14,436 nucleotides of DNA, taken from the NCBI GenBank assembly GCA_946885765.1, contig CAMPHD010000043.1:1-14436 (forward strand), read 5' to 3'. This DNA comes from an uncultured Thalassospira sp. Its GTDB lineage: Bacteria > Pseudomonadota > Alphaproteobacteria > Rhodospirillales_A > Thalassospiraceae. The notes under the pieces are model-generated. The model saw nothing but the letters and a program-made list of their open reading frames with translations, was not told where the DNA came from and searched no databases. Shown in pieces: positions 7,475 through 13,732 of the stretch (positions are counted from its first letter, which is position 1; the number at the start of each line of letters is the position of its first letter). The translations under genes and the position numbers were made by a program.

Positions 7475-8752
7475 TTATCCAAGAAGACCGGGCAACCAGG
7501 TCGATATTGCCGGTATGCAGGTGACCGCCAGAAGCGACAAAAATAACGGGATCAGGAAAGGCAGTGCGCCGCTTATGACCCGGTGCAGCGGCATCTTTGC
7601 GATGATGCTGACCATATAAAGGCTCATGCCGACGGGCGGTGTCAGAAGCCCGATCATCAGGTTCAGGACAAACACGATGCCAAGTTGCAGCGGATCAACA
7701 CCGGCCGCCGTAAGCGCCGGGGTGATGATCGGTGCAATGATCAGGATGGCGGCGATTGATTCCAGGAACATGCCGACGACGAGCAATAATACATTGACAA
7801 TGAACAGCAAAATCAACGGATTGTCCGACAGGTCGAGCAGAAACGCACTGGCCGTTACCGGCAACCGGTCCATGGTCAGAACCCAGGCAAACAGGGCGGC
7901 GGTGGCAACGATAAACAGCACGCTGCCGGTGGCGTCAACGGTATCGCGGGCTGCACCGACGATGCGTTTGAAATCAAGTTCGCGATAGATGAATTTGCCG
8001 ATAAACAGCGCATAGGCCACCGGCACCCCGGCGACTTCGGTCGGGCCGAAATAGCCCGAAATAAGACCGCCGATCAAAAGAACCGGGGCGGCAAGGGCAG
8101 GCAGGGAGATCACGAATTTGCGGCCAAACGCAGCCCAGTCAAATTTGACTTCGTCACGCGGCAGTTTGTAAATCCGGGCCATCACGCCGACCTGCAACAT
8201 CAGAAGAACCGTGATCAGAACCGCTGGCACGATCCCGGCAATCAGCAATTGAACCGCCGATATATTGGTAACAGAGGCAAAGATGATGATCGGAATACTG
8301 GGCGGGAAAATCGGGCCGATGGTGGCGGCTGCCATGGTGATGCCCGATGCAAATTCGGCACTGTAACCCTGTTTGCGCATCATCTTGATCTGGATCGAGC
8401 CAAGGGCGCCGATATCGGCAAGGGCCGCACCGGAAACACCGGAAAAGATCAGGCTGACCAGGACGCTTACCTGTGCGGTGCCGCCCCGGATCCAGCCGAC
8501 CATCATGCGGACCAGTTCAAACAGATGGTTGGTGACACCGGACGTGCTGAGCAGACTTGCTGCGAAAATGAACAGTGGCACGGCCAGAAGCGGCGTTGAA
8601 TCCAGCGCATTGACCGTGCGTTGCGCCAATACCGTCATCGGCAGGTTAAACAGGATCATGACAACGGCCGAAGACAGGCCAAGGCAGATGGCAATCGGCA
8701 GCCGGATCAGCATCAGAACCAGAAACAGGACAAGAAGGGTCGCGCTCATCAT
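7475..8752 (-). CDS. dctM: TRAP transporter large permease, DctM family
   Basis: Large integral-membrane subunit (425 residues, about 11-13 hydrophobic segments) of a tripartite ATP-independent periplasmic transporter, which imports organic acids with a sodium or proton gradient. Typical DctM signatures are S-G-V-S-G-A-A-L-A-D-I-G-A-L-G followed by a Gly/Ala-rich helix, I-G-P-I-F-P-P-S-I-P near the middle, and L-L-T-P-P-V-G-M near the C-terminus. The chosen ATG at 8752 overlaps the dctQ stop (ATGA); a second ATG follows directly at 8749. Translational coupling to dctQ is likely. The substrate follows the DctP subunit, here probably a sugar acid judging by the downstream enzymes. Confidence 0.95.
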   Translation of the reverse strand: MMSATLLVLFLVLMLIRLPIAICLGLSSAVVMILFNLPMTVLAQRTVNALDSTPLLAVPLFIFAASLLSTSGVTNHLFELVRMMVGWIRGGTAQVSVLVSLIFSGVSGAALADIGALGSIQIKMMRKQGYSAEFASGITMAAATIGPIFPPSIPIIIFASVTNISAVQLLIAGIVPAVLITVLLMLQVGVMARIYKLPRDEVKFDWAAFGRKFVISLPALAAPVLLIGGLISGYFGPTEVAGVPVAYALFIGKFIYRELDFKRIVGAARDTVDATGSVLFIVATAALFAWVLTMDRLPVTASAFLLDLSDNPLILLFIVNVLLLVVGMFLESIAAILIIAPIITPALTAAGVDPLQLGIVFVLNLMIGLLTPPVGMSLYMVSIIAKMPLHRVISGALPFLIPLFLSLLAVTCIPAISTWLPGLLG

Positions 8753-9330
8753 GGGCGGGGTTCCTCGCGGGATACGGCAATCGTGGCGGCGTTATCGATA
8801 GCGTCGTTGTCGTCGTTATCTTCGTCGTCGGCTTCTTCATGATGGGCGGCGGGTTCGCTGTCGGTGACAAGGCGATAGATCGCAATTGCCACCAGCAAGA
8901 CGACGGCAATCACCGCCGGGGCATAAACCACAAGGTTGGACAACCCCATCGACGGCGTTGAAAATTTGCCCGCGCGCAAAAGAAACTTGTAAAGCGCAAA
9001 CAGGAACACGCCGGAAAAGGCGGTAATCAGGATGTAATTGGCTGCGCGCAGGATTGACTTGCCGCGCGGACGAAGCGCGCTATAGAGCAGGTCAATCGCG
9101 ATATGGCGGTTATGGAGCAGCAGGGCCGGGGCGACGAAAAACACCAGCGCAACATTGGAAACGCGCGATAATTCATCCGCCCATGGCAGGCCAAGATCAA
9201 AGAAATTGCGCAGGATCACCTGACCGACCACCAGCACCGTCATCAATGCCAGCATCAGCATGGCAAGCAGTGTCAGAACCCGACAGATATGGTCGAGCCC
9301 CCGATAGATCGGAGAATTCCGGTTCGGCAT
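8749..9330 (-). CDS. dctQ: TRAP transporter small permease, DctQ family
   Basis: Small membrane subunit of the TRAP transporter, 193 residues with four hydrophobic segments (about 18-40, 58-72, 90-113 and 132-157). The conserved W-A-D-E-L-S-R stretch after the first segment is typical of DctQ. It pairs with DctM in the inner membrane. The C-terminal 35 residues or so form a strongly acidic, cytoplasm-facing tail rich in Asp, Glu and Asn, unusually long for a DctQ, encoded by GAC/GAT/GAA-rich repeats. The start ATG has only a weak GGGG upstream, consistent with lower expression than dctP. It is separated from dctP by 96 bp that include a strong hairpin. Confidence 0.92.
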   Translation of the reverse strand: MPNRNSPIYRGLDHICRVLTLLAMLMLALMTVLVVGQVILRNFFDLGLPWADELSRVSNVALVFFVAPALLLHNRHIAIDLLYSALRPRGKSILRAANYILITAFSGVFLFALYKFLLRAGKFSTPSMGLSNLVVYAPAVIAVVLLVAIAIYRLVTDSEPAAHHEEADDEDNDDNDAIDNAATIAVSREEPRP

Positions 9331-9361
9331 GACAAACCCCGGACAAGAAACAGAAAACAGG

Positions 9362-9417
9362 AAAAAAGGGGAGAAGTCCGGGGCGGTCCGGCCAGAATAA
9401 TCAGGGCCGGACCGCCC
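9362..9417 (-). terminator. Hairpin plus T tract between dctP and dctQ (attenuator/mRNA stabiliser)
   Basis: A perfect 13-bp GC-rich inverted repeat (GGGCGGTCCGGCC at 9381-9393 with its complement at 9405-9417) around an 11-base loop. On the minus strand it lies 9 bases after the dctP stop and is followed, 10-15 bases on, by CCCCTTTTTTCC. It is either a partial intrinsic terminator or a 3' stabilising structure. Either gives more binding protein than membrane subunits, a common arrangement in importer operons. The distance from stem to T run is longer than in ideal terminators, which fits partial read-through. Confidence 0.75.
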
Positions 9418-9426
9418 GAAACACGA

Positions 9427-10437
9427 TTACTTTACAGCAGCAATCTTTTCATAATAGGCACCGTATTTCTCGTCGAAGCGTTCATGGACGAGTTTTTCAA
9501 CGCCGCTTCTGAAGGCCGCAACGTCAAGCCCGTCATCCGGGCCGATCACGGTCATGCCGGCATCCTTAAGCGCCTGAAGTTCTTCGGCTTCCTGATCAAG
9601 GATCATTTTCGATGCTTTCTGGCGGACGGTTTCGGCGGCTTTTTCAATGCCTGCCTTGATGTCGTCCGGGAAGCCCTGCCAGATGTCCTCGTTGATCACG
9701 ACGATTTCGGCAGCCGAAATATGGCCGGTCAGCATCATGTGCGACTGGACGTCATAAAGTTTGTGATCCAGCACCACGTTGACCGGGTTTTCCTGGCCCT
9801 GAACGATGCCGGTGGCAAGGGCGGTCGGAACTTCGGACCAGTCAACCGGAACCGGGGCCGCGCCAAGGCCTTCGACCGCGGTCAGGTAAACCGGTGACGG
9901 AATGGCACGGATTTTGACACCGGAAAGATCGGCCGGGGTTTTAACCGGACGGTCGGCGGTCAACTGACGGGTGCCGAAATAAAACGCATAAAGCACGCGC
10001 ATATTGGTGTTTTCGATCAGGCCTTTATTCAGTTCTTCCATGACGGGAGAATGAATATCGACAACATTCATCAGGTGATCATAGTCGCGATAAAGATAGG
10101 GCGTATCAAGTACACCGAAATCTTCATACAGCGAGCTTAACGCGCCCGCGGTGTTATGCGACAGCCCAATCGCGCCGGTCGAAACGCCTTCGGCCAGTTC
10201 CTGAATCTTGCCAAGCTGGGATGACGGATAAACGTCGATCTTGACCGCGCCATTGGTGTTTTTGGCGATTTCTTCGGCCAGCCAGTCGGCCTGAAGGCCG
10301 GTGATGCTGGTCGGGGAATTAATGTGACCGTAATTGAGTTCGTATTCCTGCGCCTGTGCGCCAAGGGCAAACAGGCTGCAGGTGGCGACCGTCGCAACGG
10401 ATGCGACGAAATGACGGAATTTTCCGTGAATGACCAT
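9427..10437 (-). CDS. dctP: TRAP transporter substrate-binding protein, DctP family
   Basis: Periplasmic solute-binding protein of 336 residues. A signal peptide spans residues 1-29 (basic start, hydrophobic core V-A-S-V-A-T-V-A-T, cleavage A-Q-A|Q). The mature part has the DctP fold with the conserved arginine that salt-bridges the substrate carboxylate, R177 in V-K-I-R-A-I-P, a second arginine R157 in G-T-R-Q-L, and the hinge motif G-Q-E-N-P (214-218). The substrate should therefore be an organic acid; the downstream kinase and RLP suggest a branched or oxo sugar acid. GGGAGGAA lies 4 bases before the ATG, a strong ribosome site. It is the first gene of the operon, behind the shared divergent promoter region. 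Confidence 0.94.
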   Translation of the reverse strand: MVIHGKFRHFVASVATVATCSLFALGAQAQEYELNYGHINSPTSITGLQADWLAEEIAKNTNGAVKIDVYPSSQLGKIQELAEGVSTGAIGLSHNTAGALSSLYEDFGVLDTPYLYRDYDHLMNVVDIHSPVMEELNKGLIENTNMRVLYAFYFGTRQLTADRPVKTPADLSGVKIRAIPSPVYLTAVEGLGAAPVPVDWSEVPTALATGIVQGQENPVNVVLDHKLYDVQSHMMLTGHISAAEIVVINEDIWQGFPDDIKAGIEKAAETVRQKASKMILDQEAEELQALKDAGMTVIGPDDGLDVAAFRSGVEKLVHERFDEKYGAYYEKIAAVK

Positions 10438-10534
10438 TGTTTCCTCCCGAGATGGTCCGCAGGCCGTTATGGCCGAATATGAAGGGCTATTGTTGTTTTT
10501 CCCTTGAATAAAATGATGGTAGGTGAAAGTTTAT

Positions 10535-10580
10535 CCCTCATCAAACATCATTAATTGATGTTTTTTGATGGTTTTGAGGG
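10535..10580. promoter_or_regulatory. Nested inverted repeats, probable LacI-family operator
   Basis: The divergent region between dctP and the regulator has three nested inverted pairs: CCCTCA/TGAGGG (10535-10540, 10575-10580), CATCA/TGATG (10539-10543, 10566-10570) and CATCA/TGATG (10546-10550, 10556-10560). A further TGATG lies at 10514-10518. The block overlaps a minus-strand candidate promoter (TTGATG, 17-base spacer, TACCAT) for dctP and sits directly before the regulator start. Binding of the LacI protein here would repress both directions. The sites are not the usual LacI-family palindrome with a central CG, so the assignment is inference. Confidence 0.5.
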
Positions 10581-10584
10581 AAGA

Positions 10585-11619
10585 ATGCCAAAGGCGACAG
10601 GCCCGGTAATCAAGGATATTGCAGCACTTTCAGGGGTTTCGCCGGCAACGGTTGACCGCGTTTTGAATAAACGCCCCGGTGTGCGCGAAATGACGGCAAA
10701 ACGGGTATTATCCGCCGCCGCCGAGCTTGGTTATCTGCCCGAATCGGACATGCAGGCAACGTTGCGCCCGCGCCCGATGAAGGTGGTTTTCCTTTTGCCG
10801 GCTGGCACCAACCCGTATCTGGGCCTTTTGGGTGAAACCATCAAGGCTGCGGCCGAACAGCCATCGGGCTATAACATCCGTGCGCGGTGCTTTTTCATCG
10901 ACAGTTTCAATCCCAAGCTGCTGTCGGATGCCATGCGCCAGCATGGCAAAACCGCCGATGGCATTGCGTTTATGGCGATTGATCATCCGCTGGTGCGTGA
11001 AACGGTTTCGGACCTGCAGGCCCAGGGCAAGCATGTGGTGACGCTGGTATCCGATATTGCCGGGGTGCGCCGTTCGGCCTATGTCGGGCTTGATAACCGG
11101 GCGGTCGGGCGGACGGCGGGGTATTTGCTGGGCCGGTTGACCCGGCAATCAGGCGGCAGGGTGGCGCTGATTACCGCCAGCCGGACATATCGGGCGCATG
11201 AGGAACGCGAAATGGGGTTCCTTGGCCTGATGGATGAGGGTTTTCCGGGGATTTCGGTGATTGCCGCGCGCGAAGGCCATGACAACCGTGCGGAAAATCA
11301 CCACCATACCGTATCGCTTCTGGCGGAATATCCCGACCTGATCGGGATTTACAATGTCGGCGGGTCATCGGACGGGATTGCACGTGCGCTTCGTGAAAGC
11401 GACCGGGGGCGCGATATCGTTTTCATCGGCCATGGATTGACGGCGGACACGCGCAAATTCCTGCTTGAGGACATCATGGATGTCGTGATCACCCAAAGCC
11501 CCGATATCATCGTGCAGAACACCTTGAAAATATTTGACAATATCCGCAATGGTGCGGCCCCGATGCAGGGGGTGGCGGACCTTACCATGCAGGTCGTGGT
11601 CAAGGAAAACCTGCCGTAA
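10585..11619 (+). CDS. LacI-family transcriptional regulator
   Basis: DNA-binding regulator, 344 residues from the chosen ATG. An N-terminal LacI helix-turn-helix (about 8-50; I-K-D-I-A-A-L-S-G-V-S-P-A-T-V-D-R-V-L-N) is followed by a periplasmic-binding-protein-like effector domain (about 63-340). Two upstream in-frame starts (TTG 10555, ATG 10558) fall inside the inverted-repeat operator and would add ten residues before the HTH; the ATG at 10585 has GAGGGAAG just upstream and gives the standard N-terminus, so it is preferred. The recognition helix has Asp where many relatives have Ser (T-V-D-R-V-L-N), a known subgroup feature that fits a non-standard operator. It is divergent from the TRAP/RLP operon, its likely target. 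The effector is probably the transported sugar acid or an intermediate. Confidence 0.92.
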   Translation: MPKATGPVIKDIAALSGVSPATVDRVLNKRPGVREMTAKRVLSAAAELGYLPESDMQATLRPRPMKVVFLLPAGTNPYLGLLGETIKAAAEQPSGYNIRARCFFIDSFNPKLLSDAMRQHGKTADGIAFMAIDHPLVRETVSDLQAQGKHVVTLVSDIAGVRRSAYVGLDNRAVGRTAGYLLGRLTRQSGGRVALITASRTYRAHEEREMGFLGLMDEGFPGISVIAAREGHDNRAENHHHTVSLLAEYPDLIGIYNVGGSSDGIARALRESDRGRDIVFIGHGLTADTRKFLLEDIMDVVITQSPDIIVQNTLKIFDNIRNGAAPMQGVADLTMQVVVKENLP

Positions 11620-11644
11620 ACGGGCGGTCTGCGGACTGCGGAAG

Positions 11645-11686
11645 AAACACAAAACCCGGGCCGAATTGCGCCGGGGTTTTGTGTTT
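11645..11686. terminator. Strong bidirectional intrinsic terminator
   Basis: A 13-bp stem (11645-11657 with 11674-11686) extends after one mismatch by three further pairs around an 8-base loop. The outer arms carry AAAA and TTTT blocks on each side, so it works as a terminator in both directions. It ends the LacI regulator transcript (+) and the small DUF1508 gene transcript (-), whose stop is 13 bp to the right. Confidence 0.85.
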
Positions 11687-11698
11687 CGGAAAGGTGCC

Positions 11699-11893
11699 TT
11701 AAGCCGTGGCGTCATGCACCGGGACATCCTTGGATGCTTTCAGCAGATCGATGCTGTGGGTGCAGTCGGCTTTGGCTTTGTAGCCCTCGCTGCTCATGGC
11801 GATTTTAAGGCCGTTGCGCGCGATATAGGTCCAGCGCCATTCGCCTTTTTTATCCTTGTAAAGCTCGTAACGCGGGGACGGGGGATTTGCCAT
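11699..11893 (-). CDS. YegP/DUF1508-like small protein
   Basis: A 64-residue protein of the DUF1508/YegP type, a short beta-hairpin fold of unknown function. Conserved features seen are Y-E-L-Y-K-D-K-K-G-E-W-R-W (9-21), A-R-N-G-L-K-I-A (25-32) and S-S-E-G-Y-K-A-K-A-D (34-43), a single copy of the repeat that YegP proteins often carry twice. The ATG at 11893 is preceded by AGGAGTCTCCC; an open frame continues further upstream but is not protein-like there. The lone gene is flanked by a strong terminator on its 3' side and followed upstream by another small minus-strand gene. No function is assigned for the family that I know of. Confidence 0.82.
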   Translation of the reverse strand: MANPPSPRYELYKDKKGEWRWTYIARNGLKIAMSSEGYKAKADCTHSIDLLKASKDVPVHDATA

Positions 11894-11947
11894 GGGAGAC
11901 TCCTGACTGTCAGTGGATCGGCATGCAGTGGAACGCATGGCCGGTGA

Positions 11948-11983
11948 TGGAAAATTGCCCGGTCGGACATTCGCGGTCGGGCA
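11948..11983 (-). terminator. Possible terminator of the 95-residue hypothetical gene
   Basis: A 6-bp stem TGCCCG (11956-11961) / CGGGCA (11978-11983) is followed on the minus strand by AATTTTCC. It lies about 60 bases after the stop of the gene at 12042-12329 and before the DUF1508 gene, so it may separate the two transcripts. The stem is short and the loop is 16 bases, so the call is weak. Confidence 0.35.
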
Positions 11984-12041
11984 TCCATGAAGACAGTTCA
12001 GAAGCGGTTTTGTGATGAAACGGGGCAAGAAGAGCGCGCGA

Positions 12042-12329
12042 TTAGCGCAGAAGTGCAATCCCGTCATCATGGCCCGCCAGCAGGATCACATCCTTTTTCG
12101 ACGGGGCCTTGCATTTCGTGGCCGGGCGGAGTGCGAGCAGGGAGGCGGCAATTTTCTGCGCGCCGGGGGAGAGGAAAAACGCATCATCCGGCCCGAGTTC
12201 GCGCGAGCAGAAAAGGGCAGCGTCGCGCGGTTTTCGGGCGGAAATGAACAGTTTTTCAAACGCATCGACAAAGTCGGTCGATGTTCCCATTGCTTCCTGT
12301 TGCGTCATTTTGATGCTGGCCCAGCTCAT
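12042..12329 (-). CDS. Hypothetical protein, 95 residues
   Basis: I do not recognise a family. The frame shows the strong G/C preference at third codon positions typical of the neighbours, which favours it over the two overlapping + strand frames. The sequence is soluble, with an amphipathic helix (about 17-33), a stretch P-R-D-A-A-L-F-C-S-R-E-L-G-P-D-D-A-F-F (36-54) and S-P-G-A-Q-K-I-A (56-63). No signal peptide, membrane segment or catalytic motif is visible. The frame extends 13 codons further to 12368, but the ATG at 12329 is preceded by AAGAGACTCCC, much like the leader of the DUF1508 gene, so it is chosen. The two genes may be related in regulation. Confidence 0.6.
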   Translation of the reverse strand: MSWASIKMTQQEAMGTSTDFVDAFEKLFISARKPRDAALFCSRELGPDDAFFLSPGAQKIAASLLALRPATKCKAPSKKDVILLAGHDDGIALLR

Positions 12330-12678
12330 GGGAGTCTCTTGTCTGATTGCTGAAAATGCGATCCCCATTATTCATCCGTGGCCCGGCAAGTCGAGTGTTT
12401 TTGCGGGCATTGAGTGAATAGGAAATTAATCCTTTACAATGAGAACAAAAAGGGATTATAGCTTGTGGATCAACACCGGAAGTGCATCCGGAAATAGCTT
12501 TGATGCGGACAGAATGGCGGAAAACGGCATGTAAGCCGGGTTTTGCACGTATCACGTTGGCAATCTTTACATATCCGGCAATTGGCGGTTTTGCGCAGTC
12601 GATGATGCGCAAAAGGGGAGATTTGCACGCTTTTTCGGGGGTGTTGATGGGAGACAGGCAGATCAGCAGGAGGGCGAA
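12330..12678. other. Intergenic stretch without a convincing gene
   Basis: About 350 bp, AT-richer than its surroundings, between the minus-strand small gene and the phage block. It holds a weak + strand promoter-like pair (TTTACA 12434-12439, 18-base spacer, TATAGC 12458-12463), a small inverted repeat CCGGA/TCCGG (12476-12491) and a perfect 9-bp inverted repeat at 12589-12614. A 66-codon open frame from GTG 12482 overlaps the next start by ATGA, but it has no ribosome site or recognisable sequence. I see no tRNA or attachment-site duplication. Confidence 0.5.
12589..12614. repeat. Perfect 9-bp inverted repeat, 8-base spacer
   Basis: TTTTGCGCA (12589-12597) and TGCGCAAAA (12606-12614) are exact complements around GTCGATGA. 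It lies 65 bp before the first phage gene. It could be an operator for the phage block or a short bidirectional hairpin; the T/A ends are only four bases, so a terminator role is less convincing. Confidence 0.6.
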
Positions 12679-13119
12679 ATGAGTGAACAGAGACTTTTTC
12701 CCAAGCCGATAGCGGACCGCGTGACGACCCCGTTTTCCAGTGCCATGCAGGCGTGGTTCTGGTTTGTGCGATGCCAGGCGTCACGGATCGAAGGGGCGCG
12801 TGTGGTGGCGGATGCCAGCGACGTTGTGCGCCCGTGCGACCCGGATGATATCTATAACGCGGTCATGCGGTTACGGCGCGAAAATGTGCTGGATGACCGG
12901 CATTTGCAGGTGATCGAATATTACGGGCTGGTGGAACGCACGCCCGATCCGCGTGATGGGCGGGAAAAGCCGAAATATGACCTTTGGTGCGATGCCATGG
13001 CGGCCCTGCAGGATGCGCTGATCGCGCGTGATATCGTCCTGCCGGGGGCAGAGGATGCCTTCCACCATCCCGAGAAAATGATCAAAATGACGGGGGAATT
13101 GCCGCCATGCAGACTTTGA
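12679..13119 (+). CDS. Phage-associated hypothetical protein, possible late regulator
   Basis: A 146-residue soluble, mainly helical protein of unknown function. Visible features are W-F-W-F-V-R-C (26-32), P-D-D-I-Y-N-A-V-M-R-L-R-R (54-66), Q-V-I-E-Y-Y-G (76-82) and a C-terminal helix D-L-W-C-D-A-M-A-A-L-Q-D-A-L. Similar layouts, ending in W-x-x-A-x-x-x-L, occur in my memory of alphaproteobacterial phage proteins with no assigned role. The ribosome site AGGAGGG lies 4 bases before the ATG. Its place ahead of the structural genes is that of late-gene activators such as ArpU/RinA or antiterminators, but no HTH is evident, so this is a hypothesis. The stop overlaps the next gene by 13 bp. Confidence 0.75.
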   Translation: MSEQRLFPKPIADRVTTPFSSAMQAWFWFVRCQASRIEGARVVADASDVVRPCDPDDIYNAVMRLRRENVLDDRHLQVIEYYGLVERTPDPRDGREKPKYDLWCDAMAALQDALIARDIVLPGAEDAFHHPEKMIKMTGELPPCRL

Positions 13120-13601
13120 CCCGAGAGGCGATCACACCTGCTTTGGCGGCGGCGAAACAGCCCGCATATCCGGGTGCAAATCCGCCAACCGAACCCGTCA
13201 TGCGCGATGTGCTTGTCGTGTTTGCCGATGCACCGGAAAAGCGGCTTTTGCGGTGGCTGAAACCCGGTTTCCGGCATTGTTTTGTGCTGATGTCGGGCGG
13301 ACGTGCCGGGGAGTGGATCTGCCTTGATCCGCAAAGCCACAGGATCGCGTTTGATGTCTGGCAATATTCGGTTCTGTTTGACCCCGAAGCCCATTACCGG
13401 GCGCGCGGATTTGACTGCATCTGGGTCAGTTATCCGGCTGAAGTCCCCCGGCGGGTGCGGTTGGGCGCGTTTACCTGTGTCGAGTTCGTCAAGCGGTTGC
13501 TGGGCATTTCCGGGTTCTCGATCGTGACGCCGCACCAACTTTTTTGCGCGATAAAACGTGCGGAAACAAAGGCTTATCGCGGGTCGGTGTTTTTTTTCTG
13601 A
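13107..13601 (+). CDS. Phage-associated protein, possible permuted papain-like (NlpC/P60-LRAT-type) hydrolase
   Basis: A 164-residue protein. After a Pro/Ala-rich N-terminal 30 residues comes a compact domain with His57 in K-P-G-F-R-H-C-F-V, W70, D74, and Cys124 in F-T-C-V-E-F-V-K-R-L-L-G. A histidine on an early strand followed by a cysteine at the start of a late helix (C-x-E-x-V-x-x-L) is the order found in circularly permuted papain-like enzymes such as LRAT/YiiX; standard NlpC/P60 enzymes have Cys first. The match is by eye and no enzyme activity is known. The ATG at 13107 overlaps the preceding gene and has GGGGGAA 8 bases upstream; an internal ATG at 13200 lacks a ribosome site. A lysis, peptidoglycan or assembly role is possible. 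Confidence 0.72.
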   Translation: MQTLTREAITPALAAAKQPAYPGANPPTEPVMRDVLVVFADAPEKRLLRWLKPGFRHCFVLMSGGRAGEWICLDPQSHRIAFDVWQYSVLFDPEAHYRARGFDCIWVSYPAEVPRRVRLGAFTCVEFVKRLLGISGFSIVTPHQLFCAIKRAETKAYRGSVFFF

Positions 13602-13610
13602 AAAATGTTC

Positions 13611-13639
13611 TTGATTTGTTCTTTTTTCTGTGCCATAAG
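13611..13639 (+). promoter_or_regulatory. Sigma70-like promoter with extended -10
   Basis: TTGATT (13611-13616), a 17-base T-rich spacer and CATAAG (13634-13639) preceded by TG one base earlier (13631-13632), the extended -10 motif. Transcription would begin near 13646, directly upstream of tandem stem-loops. It lies 10 bp after the preceding stop and is the only promoter-like sequence found before the connector genes. Confidence 0.45.
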
Positions 13640-13661
13640 AGACAAATCAACACCAGAACTG

Positions 13662-13701
13662 CGCCCGCATCGCTTTATCGCGTTGCGGGCGTTTCTGTTT
13701 C
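13662..13701 (+). terminator. Stem-loop 1 of the phage leader
   Basis: CGCCCGCA (13662-13669) pairs perfectly with TGCGGGCG (13684-13691) around a 14-base loop and is followed by TTTCTGTTTC. This is the layout of a moderate intrinsic terminator or of the first hairpin of a small RNA. Confidence 0.55.
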
Positions 13702-13702
13702 T

Positions 13703-13729
13703 AGCCCCGGGTTGGGGCTTTTTTGTTTT
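13703..13729 (+). terminator. Strong intrinsic terminator in the phage leader
   Basis: AGCCCC (13703-13708) and GGGGCT (13714-13719) form a 6-bp GC-rich stem with a 5-base loop, followed at once by TTTTTTGTTTT. It is a textbook Rho-independent terminator, yet it precedes, on the same strand, the genes of the structural module. Confidence 0.8.
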
Positions 13730-13732
13730 CGG

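Noticed and set aside
6217..7524. 435-codon + strand open frame opposite the RLP and VOC genes
   Set aside because: It is the antisense of two clearly recognisable proteins and is long only because of the GC-rich codon pattern; its protein has no family features.
9289..9897. 202-codon + strand frame opposite dctP
   Set aside because: Antisense to a clear DctP protein and runs through the intergenic hairpin.
12012..12417. Two + strand frames overlapping the 95-residue minus gene
   Set aside because: Poor third-position GC pattern and basic, low-quality sequence compared with the minus-strand frame.
12482..12682. 66-codon frame from GTG overlapping the start of the first phage gene by ATGA
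   Set aside because: The overlap is suggestive, but there is no ribosome site, the composition is not protein-like and it crosses the inverted repeat at 12589-12614.
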